In this document: one piece after another, positions 1 through 11,352 of the stretch
Position numbering within the stretch: the first letter of the stretch is position 1
How the letters are laid out: each line of letters starts with the position of its first letter
Assembly (NCBI RefSeq): GCF_003576525.1
Contig: NZ_QWUA01000004.1
Location: 149,651-213,650, forward strand
DNA from: Rummeliibacillus sp. POC4
GTDB lineage: Bacteria; Bacillota; Bacilli; Bacillales_A; Planococcaceae
DNA: 64,000 nucleotides
Direction: 5' to 3'
Program-made: the position numbers and the translations under genes
The notes under the pieces: model-generated
Told to the model about the DNA's origin: nothing
The model's database searches: none
The model's input: only the letters and a program-made list of their open reading frames with translations

Positions 1-1
1 T

Positions 2-478
2 GTCTTCAAATTAGGCACTAAATATAGTGAATCTATGAAAGCAACTTACTTAGATGAAAATGGTCGTGCAAAACCATTTATCATGGGATGTTATGGAATT
101 GGTGTTTCTCGTGTAATGGCAGCAGTTGCAGAGCAATTCCAAGATAGCTACGGATTTGCTTGGCCAAAACAAATAGCACCATATGATATTCATTTAATCT
201 CTGTCAATGAAAAAGACGAAGCTCAAAAAGGCTTAACAGAAGATTTATACAAACTACTACAATCATATCGCTATGAAGTTTTATATGATGATCGTAAAGA
301 ACGTGCAGGCGTTAAATTTGCAGATGCCGATTTAATCGGTTTACCAGTTCGAGTAACAGTTGGTAAAAAAGCTTCTGAAGGAATTGTTGAAGTGAAATTC
401 CGACAAACAGGAGAAACTTTTGAATGGGCGAAAGAAGAACTAGTTGATCGTTTAAATAACTTTTTTCACGCTGAATAA
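2..478 (+). CDS. proS: Prolyl-tRNA synthetase, C-terminal part (5' end outside window)
   Basis: Charges tRNA-Pro with proline in the cytoplasm. The reading frame is open from base 2, so the gene is cut by the window edge and only about 158 C-terminal residues are seen. The visible part begins with the end of the class II catalytic core ([10 protein letters not shown], the motif 3 region) and continues into the anticodon-binding domain ([20 protein letters not shown]). The first internal ATG, at 35, is not the true start. A rho-independent terminator follows and polC is next, as in B. subtilis. Identification is secure. Confidence 0.95.
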   Translation, partial: VFKLGTKYSESMKATYLDENGRAKPFIMGCYGIGVSRVMAAVAEQFQDSYGFAWPKQIAPYDIHLISVNEKDEAQKGLTEDLYKLLQSYRYEVLYDDRKERAGVKFADADLIGLPVRVTVGKKASEGIVEVKFRQTGETFEWAKEELVDRLNNFFHAE

Positions 479-510
479 TATTTGCGATTAAAACAAGTTC
501 TTTTAGAGGA

Positions 511-540
511 GAAAGTACATTTGTGCTTTCTTTTCTTTAT
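511..540 (+). terminator. Rho-independent terminator after proS
   Basis: GAAAGTACA pairs with TGTGCTTTC (one G-U) across a two-base loop, followed by a T-rich run. It lies 33 bases after the proS stop. Confidence 0.7.
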
Positions 541-599
541 TTAAAAAAGTAAAAGAAGAAGCTTGTTAAAATAGAAAATTTAAGAAAGTAGGTGGAAAG

Positions 600-3500
600 A
601 TGGCAAACGAACAAGATTCAAAACTAAAATTTCAGCTTTTATTACAACAAATCAACATGACTGAAGATGTATATATGCCCTTTTTTACAGATGCTGAAAT
701 GACACGCATGACTGTACACAAAAAGGATCGTGTTTGGCGCTTTTCATTGAAATTACAAAATATATTACCTTTTAGAGTATTTCAAGATTTTCAAATGAGG
801 TTAGATGCGGCATTTTCACGAATTGCAAGTGTATTTGTTGATATAGAAACTATTCAACAAGACATATCTGAACAGCTAATCTCTGATTATTGGCTCAAGA
901 TTGTTGAGGATATTGAAGAAATGTCCCCACCATTAAGAGAAGAGTTAGCAAAACAATTCCCACAATGGAACGGTCAAAAACTAATGCTGAATTGTCAACA
1001 AGATTTTCAAATGAGGACATTGAAGACGAAATATGCTGAAGTTATTTCAAATGCTTATAAACAATTTGGTTTTCCGTATATGGCTGTTGACTTTCAATTA
1101 AAAGAAATAACAGAAGACTTAGCTGCCCAACAACAAGCATTCCTCGAACAACGCCGAAAAGAAGAAGCTGAATTTGCACAGCAAGCAGTAATGGATATGC
1201 AAAAACGAGAACAGGAAAAACAAGAGCATACAGATTTAGATGAAATAGCAAATCGCCCATTCCAATTGGGGATTCCTATCAAACCAGATGAAGCCTTGAT
1301 GGAAATTCATCAAATCCAAGATGAAGAACGTCGTGTTGTCATTGAAGGGTTTGTATTTGATGCTGAAGTGAAAGAGTTAAGAAGTGGACGTTCATTATTA
1401 ACGCTCAAATTAACTGACTACACGGACTCTATTTTAGTCAAAATGTTTTCTCGAGATAAAGAAGATGCAGCACTTATGCAAATGGCTAAAAAGGGTATGT
1501 GGGTAAAAGTACGTGGTTCTGTTCAAAATGATACTTTTGTACGCGATCTTATCGTAATGGCACAAGATATAATGGAGATTAAACCAACAGTCAAACTGGA
1601 CAAAGCTCCTGATGATGAAAAACGTGTGGAGCTACATCTACATTCACCAATGAGTCAAATGGATGCTGTATCATCTGTCGATTCTCTTGTAGGTCAAGCG
1701 GCTAAATGGGGACACCCAGCAATAGCCATTACCGATCATGCTGCCGTCCAATCCTTCCCAGATGCATATAATGCAGGCAAAAAACATGGGATAAAAATTA
1801 TTTATGGTGTAGAAGCAAACTTGGTTAACGATGGAGTGCCAATTGCTTATGATGATCAACATCGATTACTAGAAGAAGATACATTTGTCGTATTCGACGT
1901 GGAAACAACAGGATTATCAGCAGCATATGATACGATTATTGAACTTGCAGCAGTAAAGATTAAGAACGGAGAAGTTATTGATACATTTGAAAGTTTTGCT
2001 AATCCGCATCATCCACTCTCTGCAACTACAATAGAATTAACGAGCATAACGGATGATATGGTCAAAGATGCTCCAGAAGTAGTCGATATGATTGCGAAAT
2101 TCCATGATTTTATTGGCGATAGTATTGTTGTAGCGCATAACGCAACGTTTGATATTGGTTTCTTATATGAGGCATATAAAAAAGCAGGAATAGATAGTTT
2201 TCATCATCCTGTTATTGATACACTTGAACTTGCCCGTTTTTTACATCCGGAGATGAAAAATCACCGTTTAAATACTTTATGTAAAAAGTTCAATATTGAT
2301 TTAACTCAACATCACCGTGCCATTTATGATACTGAAGCGACAGGTTATCTATTATTGCATTTATTAAAAGAAGCCGATGAACACGATATAAAATATCATG
2401 ATGATTTTAATAAGCATATAGGTGGAGGAGATGCTTATAAAAGAGCTCGTCCAACACACTGTACTATTTTAGCTATTGATAATGATGGTTTAAAGAACTT
2501 GTTTAAGTTAGTAAGTGAATCACATGTATCAACTTTTTACAGAGTACCTCGGATTAAACGTTCCTCTTTACAAAAATATCGACAAGGATTATTAGTGGGA
2601 ACAGCTTGTGATAAAGGTGAGTTTTTCACGGCAGTTATGCAAAAGTCGATGGATGAAGCAATGGAAGTTGCTAAATTCTATGATTATTTAGAAGTACATC
2701 CAAAAGACGTTTATGCACCATTAATTGAGGCTGAGTTGATCAGAGATGAATGGAATTTAGAAGATATCATTCGAAAAATCGTGAAAATCGGAAAGAAATT
2801 GGACAAACCAGTTGTTGCAACAGGAAATGTACACTATTTAAGTGAAAATGATGCGATATTCCGCAAGATCCTACTACGTTCACAAGGTGGGGCTAATCCA
2901 TTAAATCGCTACGAACTACCAAAAGTTCACTTAAGAACAACAGACGAAATGCTCCAAGATTTTGCGTTTTTAGGTGATGATATAGCGAAAGAAATCGTTG
3001 TTACTAATACACAAAAAATAGCCAACATGATTGGTGACGTGGTACCAGTAAAAGACAAATTATATACACCTCGTATTCAAGGGGCAGAAGAAACTGTTCG
3101 TGAAATGAGTTATAATATGGCTCATCAAATTTACGGACCTAATCTTCCAGAAATTGTAGAAGCGCGTCTTGAAAAAGAACTAGGATCAATTATTGGACAT
3201 GGTTTCTCAGTTATTTATTTAATCGCACATAAGCTTGTAAAAAAATCGTTAAGTGATGGTTATTTGGTAGGTTCGCGTGGTTCTGTAGGTTCGTCGCTTG
3301 TTGCCACAATGATGGAAATCACAGAAGTAAACGCATTACCGCCACATTATATTTGTCCAAATTGCCAACATGTTGAATTCTTTAATGATGGTTCTGTAGG
3401 TTCAGGATTTGACTTACCTAACAAAGATTGTCCTGAATGTGGTGCACATTACAAAAAAGATGGACATGATATTCCGTTCGAAACATTCCTAGGGTTCAAA

Positions 3501-4934
3501 GGGGATAAAGTTCCTGATATCGACTTAAACTTTAGTGGTAGTTATCAACCTCGTGCACATAACTACACGAAAGTTTTGTTCGGAGAGGATTATGCATATC
3601 GTGCCGGAACTATAGGTACAGTTGCAGAGAAAACCGCCTATGGCTATGTAAAAGGATATGCTGCAGATCATAATATGAATCTTCGTGGTGCAGAGGTGGA
3701 TCGACTTGTACAAGGTTGTACAGGCGTAAAACGAACTACTGGTCAGCATCCAGGTGGTATTATCGTTGTACCAGATTATATGGATATTTACGATTTTTCA
3801 CCATTCCAATACCCAGCAGATGCACAAGATGCCGAGTGGCGAACAACACACTTCGATTTCCACTCTATTCATGATAATGTTTTAAAACTTGATATTCTTG
3901 GACATGATGACCCGACAGTAATTCGTATGCTTCTAGATTTAACAGGTATTGATCCTAAAACAATTCCAACAGACGATCCAGAAGTGATGAAAATTTTCAC
4001 TGGTCCTGAATCTCTAGGAGTTACAGCTGAACAAATTAATTGTAAAACAGGTACTCTTGGAATACCTGAGTTTGGTACAAGATTTGTACGTCAAATGTTA
4101 GAAGAAACTAAACCATCCACTTTCTCAGAATTAGTTCAAATTTCAGGCTTATCACATGGTACGGATGTTTGGTTAGGAAATGCAAGTGAGTTAATCGAAA
4201 ATGGAACTTGTGTTTTATCTGAAGTTATCGGTTGTCGTGATGATATTATGGTTTATTTAATCTATCAAGGACTTGAACCATCTTTAGCGTTTAAAATTAT
4301 GGAACATGTTCGTAAAGGGAAAGGGCTAACAGAAGAAATGGAAGCAGCCATGAGAAAAGAAAGCGTTCCAGAATGGTATATTGAGTCATGTAAAAAGATA
4401 AAATATATGTTCCCGAAAGCCCATGCTGCTGCCTATGTATTAATGGCTGTTCGTATCGCATACTTTAAAGTACATTTCCCGATTGTATATTATTGTGCTT
4501 ATTTTACTGTACGTGCTGATGATTTTGATTTAATAGCTATGGTCAATGGTCCACAAATGATTCGTGCGCATATTGAAGAAATTGAAGCGAAAGGTTTAGA
4601 AGCATCAACAAAAGAAAAAAGTTTGTTGACTGTTTTAGAGTTAGCGCTTGAAATGTGCGAACGTGGAATGTCATTCCAAAAGGTAGATTTGTATCGTTCT
4701 AAAGCAACTGAATTTGTAATTGATGGTCAGAGCTTAATACCACCATTTAACTCAATACCAGGTTTAGGAAATAACGTAGCATATTCGATTGTAAAAGCTA
4801 GAGAAGAAGGAGAATTCCTTTCTAAAGAAGATTTACAAATTCGAGGCCGCGTTTCAAAATCATTGATAGAGTATATGGATAAATTAGGTTGTTTAGAAGG
4901 AATGCCAGATGCTAACCAGCTATCCCTTTTCTAG
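600..4934 (+). CDS. polC: DNA polymerase III PolC-type alpha subunit
   Basis: Replicative DNA polymerase of low-GC Gram-positives with built-in proofreading. The 1444 residues match the family length. Order of domains: N-terminal domain, OB fold (about 235-330), PHP domain split by the exonuclease ([11 protein letters not shown] near 344; [11 protein letters not shown]), DEDDh 3'-5' exonuclease from about 429 ([24 protein letters not shown]), a four-Cys zinc knuckle near 917-945 (CPNC, CPEC), the palm with PDIDLNF at 972-978 carrying catalytic aspartates, and a C-terminus ending exactly in QLSLF, a beta-clamp binding motif. The start ATG follows GTAGGTGG. All key motifs are intact. Confidence 0.98.
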   Translation: MANEQDSKLKFQLLLQQINMTEDVYMPFFTDAEMTRMTVHKKDRVWRFSLKLQNILPFRVFQDFQMRLDAAFSRIASVFVDIETIQQDISEQLISDYWLKIVEDIEEMSPPLREELAKQFPQWNGQKLMLNCQQDFQMRTLKTKYAEVISNAYKQFGFPYMAVDFQLKEITEDLAAQQQAFLEQRRKEEAEFAQQAVMDMQKREQEKQEHTDLDEIANRPFQLGIPIKPDEALMEIHQIQDEERRVVIEGFVFDAEVKELRSGRSLLTLKLTDYTDSILVKMFSRDKEDAALMQMAKKGMWVKVRGSVQNDTFVRDLIVMAQDIMEIKPTVKLDKAPDDEKRVELHLHSPMSQMDAVSSVDSLVGQAAKWGHPAIAITDHAAVQSFPDAYNAGKKHGIKIIYGVEANLVNDGVPIAYDDQHRLLEEDTFVVFDVETTGLSAAYDTIIELAAVKIKNGEVIDTFESFANPHHPLSATTIELTSITDDMVKDAPEVVDMIAKFHDFIGDSIVVAHNATFDIGFLYEAYKKAGIDSFHHPVIDTLELARFLHPEMKNHRLNTLCKKFNIDLTQHHRAIYDTEATGYLLLHLLKEADEHDIKYHDDFNKHIGGGDAYKRARPTHCTILAIDNDGLKNLFKLVSESHVSTFYRVPRIKRSSLQKYRQGLLVGTACDKGEFFTAVMQKSMDEAMEVAKFYDYLEVHPKDVYAPLIEAELIRDEWNLEDIIRKIVKIGKKLDKPVVATGNVHYLSENDAIFRKILLRSQGGANPLNRYELPKVHLRTTDEMLQDFAFLGDDIAKEIVVTNTQKIANMIGDVVPVKDKLYTPRIQGAEETVREMSYNMAHQIYGPNLPEIVEARLEKELGSIIGHGFSVIYLIAHKLVKKSLSDGYLVGSRGSVGSSLVATMMEITEVNALPPHYICPNCQHVEFFNDGSVGSGFDLPNKDCPECGAHYKKDGHDIPFETFLGFKGDKVPDIDLNFSGSYQPRAHNYTKVLFGEDYAYRAGTIGTVAEKTAYGYVKGYAADHNMNLRGAEVDRLVQGCTGVKRTTGQHPGGIIVVPDYMDIYDFSPFQYPADAQDAEWRTTHFDFHSIHDNVLKLDILGHDDPTVIRMLLDLTGIDPKTIPTDDPEVMKIFTGPESLGVTAEQINCKTGTLGIPEFGTRFVRQMLEETKPSTFSELVQISGLSHGTDVWLGNASELIENGTCVLSEVIGCRDDIMVYLIYQGLEPSLAFKIMEHVRKGKGLTEEMEAAMRKESVPEWYIESCKKIKYMFPKAHAAAYVLMAVRIAYFKVHFPIVYYCAYFTVRADDFDLIAMVNGPQMIRAHIEEIEAKGLEASTKEKSLLTVLELALEMCERGMSFQKVDLYRSKATEFVIDGQSLIPPFNSIPGLGNNVAYSIVKAREEGEFLSKEDLQIRGRVSKSLIEYMDKLGCLEGMPDANQLSLF

Positions 4935-4940
4935 GGTTAG

Positions 4941-4969
4941 TTGCATTTGCTACTCGATTGTGTTATTAT
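4941..4969 (+). promoter_or_regulatory. Candidate sigma-A promoter of the rimP-nusA operon
   Basis: TTGCAT and TATTAT are separated by 17 bases, and the -10 is preceded by TGT (extended -10). It lies just after the polC stop, so transcription would begin near 4976, ahead of the hairpin at 5001. Inferred from sequence only. Confidence 0.6.
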
Positions 4970-5000
4970 TTAGTCAATTATTTGTTGATAGTACGACAGC

Positions 5001-5042
5001 AAAAGAGTGGGATTTCCCGCTCTTTTCTGTTGTTATGACAAC
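5001..5042 (+). terminator. Weak hairpin in the rimP-nusA leader, candidate NusA-dependent attenuator
   Basis: GAGTGGG pairs with CCCGCTC (one G-U) around a four-base loop and is flanked by AAAA/TTTT. The downstream U-tract is interrupted after four U (TTTTCTGTTGTT). A second small hairpin (GTTGT/ACAAC, 5029-5042) follows. It lies about 25 bases after the predicted transcription start and 22 bases before the rimP start. The weak U-tract is the type that needs NusA for efficient termination in Bacillus, and nusA is the second gene of this operon. Confidence 0.6.
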
Positions 5043-5063
5043 TTAGTAAGGCAGGAGGATTGT

Positions 5064-5546
5064 ATGAGCAAAGTTACAACTGAAGTAGAACAACTCGTAA
5101 CACCAATTGTAGAAAGCTTGAATCTTGAGTTAGTTGAAGTAGAATTTGTCAAAGAAGGTCGTGATTGGTTTCTACGCGTTTATGTGGATACTCCTGAAGG
5201 AAGCATTGACATTGAACAATGCGCACAAGTAAGTGAATTATTAAGTGTTAAATTGGATGAAGTTGATCCAATTGAACAAAATTATTTTCTTGAAGTCTCC
5301 TCTCCAGGAGCAGAACGTCCACTTAAAAAAGATGCAGATTTTGAAAAGTCAATCGGTCAATTTGTGCATATTAAATCATATGAAGCCATTAATGGCATGA
5401 AAGAATTTGAAGGGTATTTAAAATCGTATACAGACCAAGGCGCTGAGCTAGCTGTACAGATTAAAACAAGAAAAATTACAGTTCTAATACCGAAAGATAA
5501 AATTGCAAAAGCTCGCTTAGCAATCGATTTTTCAGCAGAACGTTAA
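5064..5546 (+). CDS. rimP: Ribosome maturation factor RimP
   Basis: Needed for maturation of the 30S subunit. 160 residues, the usual length. It shows the N-terminal alpha/beta domain ([49 protein letters not shown]) and a C-terminal SH3-like barrel. The start is the ATG at 5064, six bases after AGGAGG; the frame is open upstream to 5007, but that part would run through the leader hairpin and lacks a ribosome site. First gene of the nusA-infB operon, 20 bases before nusA. Also called ylxS. Confidence 0.95.
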   Translation: MSKVTTEVEQLVTPIVESLNLELVEVEFVKEGRDWFLRVYVDTPEGSIDIEQCAQVSELLSVKLDEVDPIEQNYFLEVSSPGAERPLKKDADFEKSIGQFVHIKSYEAINGMKEFEGYLKSYTDQGAELAVQIKTRKITVLIPKDKIAKARLAIDFSAER

Positions 5547-5566
5547 CTTTAGGAGTGAAATAGTCA

Positions 5567-6712
5567 ATGAGTAAGGAATTAGTCGGTGCTCTTAATGCAC
5601 TTGAAGCGAAAGGTATCTCAAAAGAGGTTATCGTCGAAGCAATTGAGGCAGCACTTATTAATGCATATAAAAAGAATTATAACCAAGCAGCAAATGTCCG
5701 CGTAGACTTAAATTTAGAACGAGGTACAATGCATTTATACTCTCGTAAAGATGTTGTTGATGAAGTGGATGATGAACGTCTACAAATTTCTTTAGAAGAA
5801 GCGAAAAAAATCAACCCTAATTATGAAATAGGCGATATCGTGGAAGAAGAAGAAACACCTCGTAACTTTGGTCGTATTGCTGCTACAACTGCAAAACAAA
5901 TTGTTACACAACGCTTCCGTGAAGCTGAACGTGGTATTGTGTACGAAGAATATGTAGACCGTGCAGATGACATTATTAATGGTGTTGTAGAACGCTTAGA
6001 TCCTCGTAACATTTATGTAGGAATTGGTAAAATTGAAGCGGTTCTTCCTCAAAACGAACAAATTCCTGGTGAAGTATATAAACCACATGATCGTATCAAA
6101 GTTTATATTACGAAAGTTGAACGAACTTCACGTGGACCACAAGTATTTGTTTCAAGAACTCATCCAGGCTTACTACGTCGTCTATTTGAACTTGAAGTAC
6201 CAGAAATCTTCGAAGGTGTTGTAGAAATCAAATCTATCGCTCGTGAAGCTGGAGATCGCTCTAAAATTTCTGTATTAGCTCATAATGAAGAAGTAGATCC
6301 AGTTGGATCATGTGTAGGTGCAAAAGGTGCACGTGTTCAAGCAATTGTCAATGAATTACACGATGAAAAAATTGATATCGTGGAATGGTCAGAAGACCCT
6401 GTTGTATTTGTAGCCAATGCGTTAAGCCCTTCTCAAGTACTAGATGTACAAGTGAACGAAGAAGAAAAGTCAACAACAGTTGTTGTACCAGATTATCAAT
6501 TATCACTTGCAATTGGTAAACGCGGTCAAAATGCAAGACTTGCTGCAAAACTTACTGGTTGGAAAATCGATATTAAAAGTGAAACAGATGCTACAGAGTT
6601 AGGAATTTATCCTCGCCAAGAAGCACAAACTGATGTTTATAAAGATATCGATGAAGAAAATGATAATAACGAAGATGTAATAGTGGACTTATATAAAGAC
6701 GACGAAGAATAA
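5567..6712 (+). CDS. nusA: Transcription termination/antitermination factor NusA
   Basis: Binds RNA polymerase and stimulates pausing and intrinsic termination. 381 residues: N-terminal polymerase-binding domain (1 to about 125), S1 domain (about 135-200, INGVVERLDPRNIYVGIGKIEAVLP), two KH domains (GSCVGAKGARVQAIV; LAIGKRGQNARLAAKLTGWKI) and an acidic tail, as in Bacillus NusA, which lacks the E. coli C-terminal repeats. The ATG follows AGGAGTG. Expression is probably self-limited through the hairpin at 5001. Confidence 0.97.
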   Translation: MSKELVGALNALEAKGISKEVIVEAIEAALINAYKKNYNQAANVRVDLNLERGTMHLYSRKDVVDEVDDERLQISLEEAKKINPNYEIGDIVEEEETPRNFGRIAATTAKQIVTQRFREAERGIVYEEYVDRADDIINGVVERLDPRNIYVGIGKIEAVLPQNEQIPGEVYKPHDRIKVYITKVERTSRGPQVFVSRTHPGLLRRLFELEVPEIFEGVVEIKSIAREAGDRSKISVLAHNEEVDPVGSCVGAKGARVQAIVNELHDEKIDIVEWSEDPVVFVANALSPSQVLDVQVNEEEKSTTVVVPDYQLSLAIGKRGQNARLAAKLTGWKIDIKSETDATELGIYPRQEAQTDVYKDIDEENDNNEDVIVDLYKDDEE

Positions 6713-6786
6713 GAAGAGTGAAAATAATTAGTAGGATTTTATATCCTATTCATTAACTCTTAACGCCAGAAGAAAGGTGAGTTCTG

Positions 6787-7065
6787 ATGCCGATCAATCG
6801 TAAAGTACCTTTAAGAAAATGTATCGCAACAGGCGAAATGCTTCCCAAAAAAGAAATGATTCGTGTTGTCCGTTCGAAAGAGGGAGAAGTAACAGTTGAT
6901 TTAACAGGTAAAAAATCTGGCCGTGGTGCATACGTTTCAAAATCTGAAAATGCAATTAAAATGGCAAAAGAAAGAAATATCTTTGAACGTCAACTTGAAG
7001 TGAAAATTCCTGATGAAGTATTTGATGATTTATTGGCAATCGTTCGTAAGGAACAAAAGGCATGA
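6787..7065 (+). CDS. rnpM: RNase P modulator RnpM (YlxR)
   Basis: Small RNA-binding protein of the YlxR family, described in B. subtilis as a modulator of RNase P. 92 residues with the family signature RKCIATGEMLPKKEMIRVVRS followed by the SGRGAYVSK segment. The stop overlaps the ylxQ ATG by four bases (ATGA), so the two are translationally coupled. AGAAAGGTGAG precedes the start. Confidence 0.93.
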   Translation: MPINRKVPLRKCIATGEMLPKKEMIRVVRSKEGEVTVDLTGKKSGRGAYVSKSENAIKMAKERNIFERQLEVKIPDEVFDDLLAIVRKEQKA

Positions 7066-7373
7066 ATCAACAACAAGCAATTTTTAATTTATTGGGTTTA
7101 GCAGCTCGTGCACGAAAAATCGTTACCGGAGAAGAACAAGTTATTAAAGAAGTCCGAGGACAAAACGCAAAACTTGTTATTTTATCTACGGATGCTTCGA
7201 AAAATACACGAAAAAAAATGCAAGATAAATGTAATTCTTTTAACGTTGAGCTACATGAGTTTGCAACAAGAGATTTTCTCGGACACGCTATTGGTAGGGA
7301 GGCGAGAGTTTCCGTAGCTATTATGGACAGTGGATTTGCTAAAAAGCTGTCTGAGCTACTCAACGAAATCTAA
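7062..7373 (+). CDS. ylxQ: L7Ae-family ribosomal-like protein YlxQ
   Basis: L7Ae/L30e/S12e/Gadd45 family protein; such proteins bind kink-turn RNA, and the exact role of YlxQ is not settled. 103 residues; the family pattern is seen in [43 protein letters not shown] and the C-terminal [13 protein letters not shown]. It starts inside the end of rnpM and is followed 14 bases later by infB with a strong AACCGGGGGTG ribosome site. Confidence 0.92.
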   Translation: MNQQQAIFNLLGLAARARKIVTGEEQVIKEVRGQNAKLVILSTDASKNTRKKMQDKCNSFNVELHEFATRDFLGHAIGREARVSVAIMDSGFAKKLSELLNEI

Positions 7374-7387
7374 CCGGGGGTGAATGC

Positions 7388-9658
7388 ATGACAAAATTAC
7401 GAGTTCATGAATATGCGAAACAAGTAAATAAGTCAAGTAAAGAAGTTATAGAACAATTATCAAAGCTCCATATTGACGTAAAGAATCATATGTCAATGTT
7501 AGAAAAAGACGCAATAGGCAAATTGGATGGTATATTTTCAAAGAAAAAGAGTAATCATACCACTCAACAAAAAAGTGAACAAAAGGGACAGCCAGGAACT
7601 CGTCCTGTAGCAAGAAAAAATAGTCCTGCTCAAACAAAACAAATAAATACCCAAGGAAGTACCATGAATAATAATTCGACCTCAAAAGATCATTCAAAAC
7701 CAAAAAATAATTCTAATAATAATAATAATCAAAGTCATTCGAAAAATAGTAACAATAACCAAAATCGCGGTGGACGAAACGGAAATGCTCAAGGTGGCAA
7801 TCGTAACTTCAACCAAAGAAGAAAACCGGGCATTCATGGCGGACAACGTCGTAAAAACCGTCCGCAACCAGCTCCACAACCTGCAGTTAAAAAAGAATTA
7901 CCAGAAAAAATTACTTTCTTTGAATCTTTATCAGTTGGCGAATTAGCAAAAAAATTAGGTCGTGAACCTTCTGAAATTATTAAAAAATTATTTATGCTTG
8001 GTGTAATGGCAACGATTAACCAAGAATTGGATCAAGATGCCATCGAACTAATTTGTGCTGATTACGGTGTTGAAGTAGAAGAAGAAGTACGTATAGATAT
8101 TACAGATTTAGATACTTATTTTGAAGAAGACGAAAATGAAGACCAAGATAATCTTCAAGAACGTCCACCAGTTGTAACAATTATGGGACACGTTGACCAT
8201 GGTAAAACAACATTACTTGATTCTATTCGTAATACAAAAGTAACTGAAGGAGAAGCCGGTGGTATTACACAACATATCGGTGCTTATCAAGTTGTTGTAA
8301 AAGGTAAGAAAATCACTTTCCTAGATACACCAGGACACGCAGCATTTACAACAATGCGTGCACGTGGAGCCAAAATTACAGATTTAACAATTTTAGTTGT
8401 TGCTGCTGATGATGGTGTTATGCCTCAAACAATTGAAGCGATTAACCATGCAAAAGCTGCTGAAGTTCCAATTATTGTAGCGGTAAACAAAATGGATAAA
8501 CCTACTGCAAACCCTGACCGTGTTATGCAAGAATTAACTGAACATGGACTAATTCCTGAGGATTGGGGTGGCGATACAATCTTTGTACCAATTTCAGCAC
8601 TTACAGGTGATGGAATCGATCAATTACTTGAAATGATTTTGCTAGTTTCTGAAGTAGGAGAACTAAAAGCAAATCCTAAACGTCGTGCATTAGGTTCAGT
8701 TATTGAGGCACAATTAGATAAAGGACGCGGTTCCGTTGCTACATTATTAGTACAAAACGGTACATTAAACGTTGGTGATCCTATTGTAGTAGGTCATACA
8801 TACGGTCGTGTCCGCGCGATGGTCAATGACTTGGGTCGACGTGTAAAATCTGCTGGTCCATCAACACCAGTTGAAATTACTGGTTTAAATGAAGTGCCTC
8901 AAGCAGGCGATCGATTCGTTGTTTTTGAAGATGAAAAAACAGCTCGTCAAGTTGGTGAAGCTCGTGAATCTACTGCAATTCAAGCTCAACGTTCAGAAAA
9001 ACAACGTGTAACATTAGATAACTTGTTTGAACAAATGAAACAAGGCGATATGAAAGAGTTAAATCTAATCGTAAAAGCTGATGTACAAGGTACTGTTGAA
9101 GCAATGGCAGCTTCATTGATGAAAATTGATGTAGAAGGCGTAAATGTAAAAATCATTCACACGGGTGCTGGTGCAATTACTGAATCAGATATCGCACTTG
9201 CAGCAGCTTCAAATGCAATTGTAATTGGATTCAATGTACGACCTGATATTAATGCAAAACGCGTTGCTGAAGCAGAAGGTGTAGATATTCGCCTTCACAA
9301 AATCATTTATAAAGTAATCGAAGAAATTGAATCTGCGATGAAAGGTCTACTTGATCCTGAATTCGAAGAAAAAGTAATTGGTTCTGCAGAAATTCGTGAA
9401 ACATTTAAAGTTTCAAAAGTGGGTACAATTGCTGGTGGTTATGTCACTGAAGGTAAGTTAACACGTGATAGTGGCGTTCGTGTCATCCGTGATGGTATTG
9501 TTGTCTTTGAAGGGGAATTAGATTCCTTAAAACGTTTCAAGGACGATGCCAAAGAAGTGGCAAAAGGATACGAATGTGGCTTTACCGTTAAAGACTACAA
9601 CGATATTAAAGTTGGAGACGAAATTGAAGCATTTATTATGGAAGAGATTAAACGCTAA
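7388..9658 (+). CDS. infB: Translation initiation factor IF-2
   Basis: GTPase that brings fMet-tRNA to the 30S subunit and promotes subunit joining. 756 residues. After a short N-terminal IF2-N helix domain comes a low-complexity, Asn/Ser/Gln/Arg-rich linker (roughly residues 60-165). The G domain starts near 260, with GHVDHGKTT at about 267, DTPGH near 313 and NKMDKP near 366. Domains II, III and the C-terminal tRNA-binding domain follow ([23 protein letters not shown]). The stop shares one base with the ylxP start (TAATG). Confidence 0.97.
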   Translation: MTKLRVHEYAKQVNKSSKEVIEQLSKLHIDVKNHMSMLEKDAIGKLDGIFSKKKSNHTTQQKSEQKGQPGTRPVARKNSPAQTKQINTQGSTMNNNSTSKDHSKPKNNSNNNNNQSHSKNSNNNQNRGGRNGNAQGGNRNFNQRRKPGIHGGQRRKNRPQPAPQPAVKKELPEKITFFESLSVGELAKKLGREPSEIIKKLFMLGVMATINQELDQDAIELICADYGVEVEEEVRIDITDLDTYFEEDENEDQDNLQERPPVVTIMGHVDHGKTTLLDSIRNTKVTEGEAGGITQHIGAYQVVVKGKKITFLDTPGHAAFTTMRARGAKITDLTILVVAADDGVMPQTIEAINHAKAAEVPIIVAVNKMDKPTANPDRVMQELTEHGLIPEDWGGDTIFVPISALTGDGIDQLLEMILLVSEVGELKANPKRRALGSVIEAQLDKGRGSVATLLVQNGTLNVGDPIVVGHTYGRVRAMVNDLGRRVKSAGPSTPVEITGLNEVPQAGDRFVVFEDEKTARQVGEARESTAIQAQRSEKQRVTLDNLFEQMKQGDMKELNLIVKADVQGTVEAMAASLMKIDVEGVNVKIIHTGAGAITESDIALAAASNAIVIGFNVRPDINAKRVAEAEGVDIRLHKIIYKVIEEIESAMKGLLDPEFEEKVIGSAEIRETFKVSKVGTIAGGYVTEGKLTRDSGVRVIRDGIVVFEGELDSLKRFKDDAKEVAKGYECGFTVKDYNDIKVGDEIEAFIMEEIKR

Positions 9659-9936
9659 TGATCGTTTATGCAGAGTGTGAATTTATCGTCCCTTCTGCGC
9701 ATTCGCTAAAAGAGAAAAGAGCTGTATTACAACGTATGATTACTCGTACAAAACAAAAATACAATGTCTCTATAGCGGAAATTGATCATCAAGATGTTTG
9801 GCAAAGAACGCTCTTAGCACTTGTTTCTGTTGCTTCTACCCAACAAGCGGCTGAAAAAGAACTGAAACGCGCAATTGCCTTTTTAGAATCTTATCCCGAA
9901 TGGCAATGTCTCAATATACATCAAGAGTTTTTATAG
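9658..9936 (+). CDS. ylxP: DUF503 family protein YlxP
   Basis: Conserved 92-residue protein of unknown function, almost always found between infB and rbfA. The family start (ECEFIVPSAHSLKEKRAVLQRMITRTKQKYNVSIAE) and the alternating small fold are visible. The initiator ATG overlaps the infB stop by one base, so translation is coupled. A role near ribosome biogenesis is suggested only by position. Confidence 0.9.
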   Translation: MIVYAECEFIVPSAHSLKEKRAVLQRMITRTKQKYNVSIAEIDHQDVWQRTLLALVSVASTQQAAEKELKRAIAFLESYPEWQCLNIHQEFL

Positions 9937-9955
9937 AAATTGAGGTGAAACGATT

Positions 9956-10306
9956 ATGTCAATGCGCTCTAACCGTGTTGCAGAACAAATGAAAAAAGAA
10001 CTTGCGGATATCATTAGCCGAAAGTTAAAAGATCCAAGAGTAGGATTTGTTACTGTAACAGACGTAGATGTGACTGGTGACTTACAACAAGCAACTGTAT
10101 ATATTACTTGCTTAGGTACTGAAAGAGAACGTCAAGATACTATGAAAGGTCTTGAAAAAGCAAAAGGCTTTATTCGTTCTGAAATTAGCCATCGTATTCG
10201 TTTACGAATTACACCCGAAATTTCATTTGAGTTTGACTCATCTGTTGAGTACGGTAATCGAATTGACACATTGTTACGTCAACTTAACGATTCACAAGAG
10301 CAATAA
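9956..10306 (+). CDS. rbfA: Ribosome-binding factor A
   Basis: Binds the 30S subunit during late 16S rRNA 5'-end maturation. 116 residues with the KH-like fold: [14 protein letters not shown] at the N-terminus, [25 protein letters not shown] in the middle and [25 protein letters not shown] near the end. The start has GAGGTGAAA upstream; an in-frame ATG at 9962 is less well placed. Last gene of the operon; a strong terminator follows directly. Confidence 0.95.
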   Translation: MSMRSNRVAEQMKKELADIISRKLKDPRVGFVTVTDVDVTGDLQQATVYITCLGTERERQDTMKGLEKAKGFIRSEISHRIRLRITPEISFEFDSSVEYGNRIDTLLRQLNDSQEQ

Positions 10307-10309
10307 TCG

Positions 10310-10346
10310 AAAAAGCCTGCAGATTCATTTTTTGCAGGCTTTTTCT
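10310..10346 (+). terminator. Terminator of the rimP-rbfA operon
   Basis: AAAAAGCCTGCA pairs perfectly with TGCAGGCTTTTT. It starts four bases after the rbfA stop. Confidence 0.85.
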
Positions 10347-10426
10347 AATATAATTATCGAAGACAACATCTCTTAAATTAGAGTGTTTAACTTTAAAGTA
10401 TTTTATAAGTAAAGGTGTGAACATTC

Positions 10427-11341
10427 ATGCAGCACGGTATTCTTCCATTATGGAAAGAACGAGGTATGACTTCTCATGATTGCGTATTTAAAATACGTAA
10501 AATCTTACATACCAAAAAAGTAGGCCATACAGGAACATTAGATCCTGGTGTTGAAGGCATATTGCCTATTTGTATAGGTAATGCTACAAGACTAGCTGAA
10601 TATCTAACTGATGCTGGAAAAGAGTATGAAGCAATCATCGAGATTGGGACAACTACCACAACAGAAGATGCGGAAGGTGAAGTTGTAGAGGAAGATTCAA
10701 CAGAGAAGCATATTACTCGTGAGCAACTATTAAATGCGCTAAACTCATTAACAGGGGTAATTTCTCAGACGCCGCCTATGTTTTCGGCAGTTAAAGTAAA
10801 TGGACGCAAATTATATGAATATGCTCGACAAGGAGAGACAGTTGAACGTCCTACACGTCAAATAACAATCTATTCTTTACAATTACTAGATGATCGTCAA
10901 GATTATTTTGGAAAGACAATTACTTTCCCTGTTCGCATTGCTTGTAGTAAAGGAACCTATATTCGAACATTAGCTGTTCAAATAGGTGAGGCTCTAGGCT
11001 ATCCTGCGCATATGGCCTCTTTAGTACGCACAAAATCTGGTACATTTACAAAAGAGGATTGTGTCACATTAGCTCAATTGCAGGAATTAATGGAAAATGG
11101 TCAGTTAAACGAATGTATTAAGCCATTAGAATATGCATTAATAGATTACCCTCAGTTTGAAATTACAGCGGAAAATCATAAGAAAATTATAAATGGTCAA
11201 GTATTACCAATGCATCCTTCTCTTGAAGAACATGATAAAATAGTTTATATGGAAAATGACAAAGCGGTTGCTGTCTATGTAAAGCATCCGGAGAAAAAGG
11301 GACTTATGAAACCAGAAAAAATGTTCCCTAAAGTTGATTAG
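10427..11341 (+). CDS. truB: tRNA pseudouridine-55 synthase
   Basis: Makes the conserved pseudouridine at tRNA position 55. 304 residues. The catalytic Asp is D39 in GTLDPGVEGILPICIG, the TruB motif. KVGHTGT upstream and the KGTYIRTLAVQIGEALGYPAHM segment belong to the core fold; the C-terminus is a PUA-like domain. It is followed 12 bases later by ribF with a GGAGG site overlapping the end of truB, so the two are cotranscribed. Confidence 0.96.
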   Translation: MQHGILPLWKERGMTSHDCVFKIRKILHTKKVGHTGTLDPGVEGILPICIGNATRLAEYLTDAGKEYEAIIEIGTTTTTEDAEGEVVEEDSTEKHITREQLLNALNSLTGVISQTPPMFSAVKVNGRKLYEYARQGETVERPTRQITIYSLQLLDDRQDYFGKTITFPVRIACSKGTYIRTLAVQIGEALGYPAHMASLVRTKSGTFTKEDCVTLAQLQELMENGQLNECIKPLEYALIDYPQFEITAENHKKIINGQVLPMHPSLEEHDKIVYMENDKAVAVYVKHPEKKGLMKPEKMFPKVD

Positions 11342-11352
11342 GAGGCAGTCGC

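Noticed and set aside
7108..7317. A 69-codon open frame on the plus strand within ylxQ, and a 98-codon one on the minus strand (7067-7363).
   Set aside because: Both lie wholly inside the conserved ylxQ gene in other frames; their translations show no protein-like pattern and no ribosome site.
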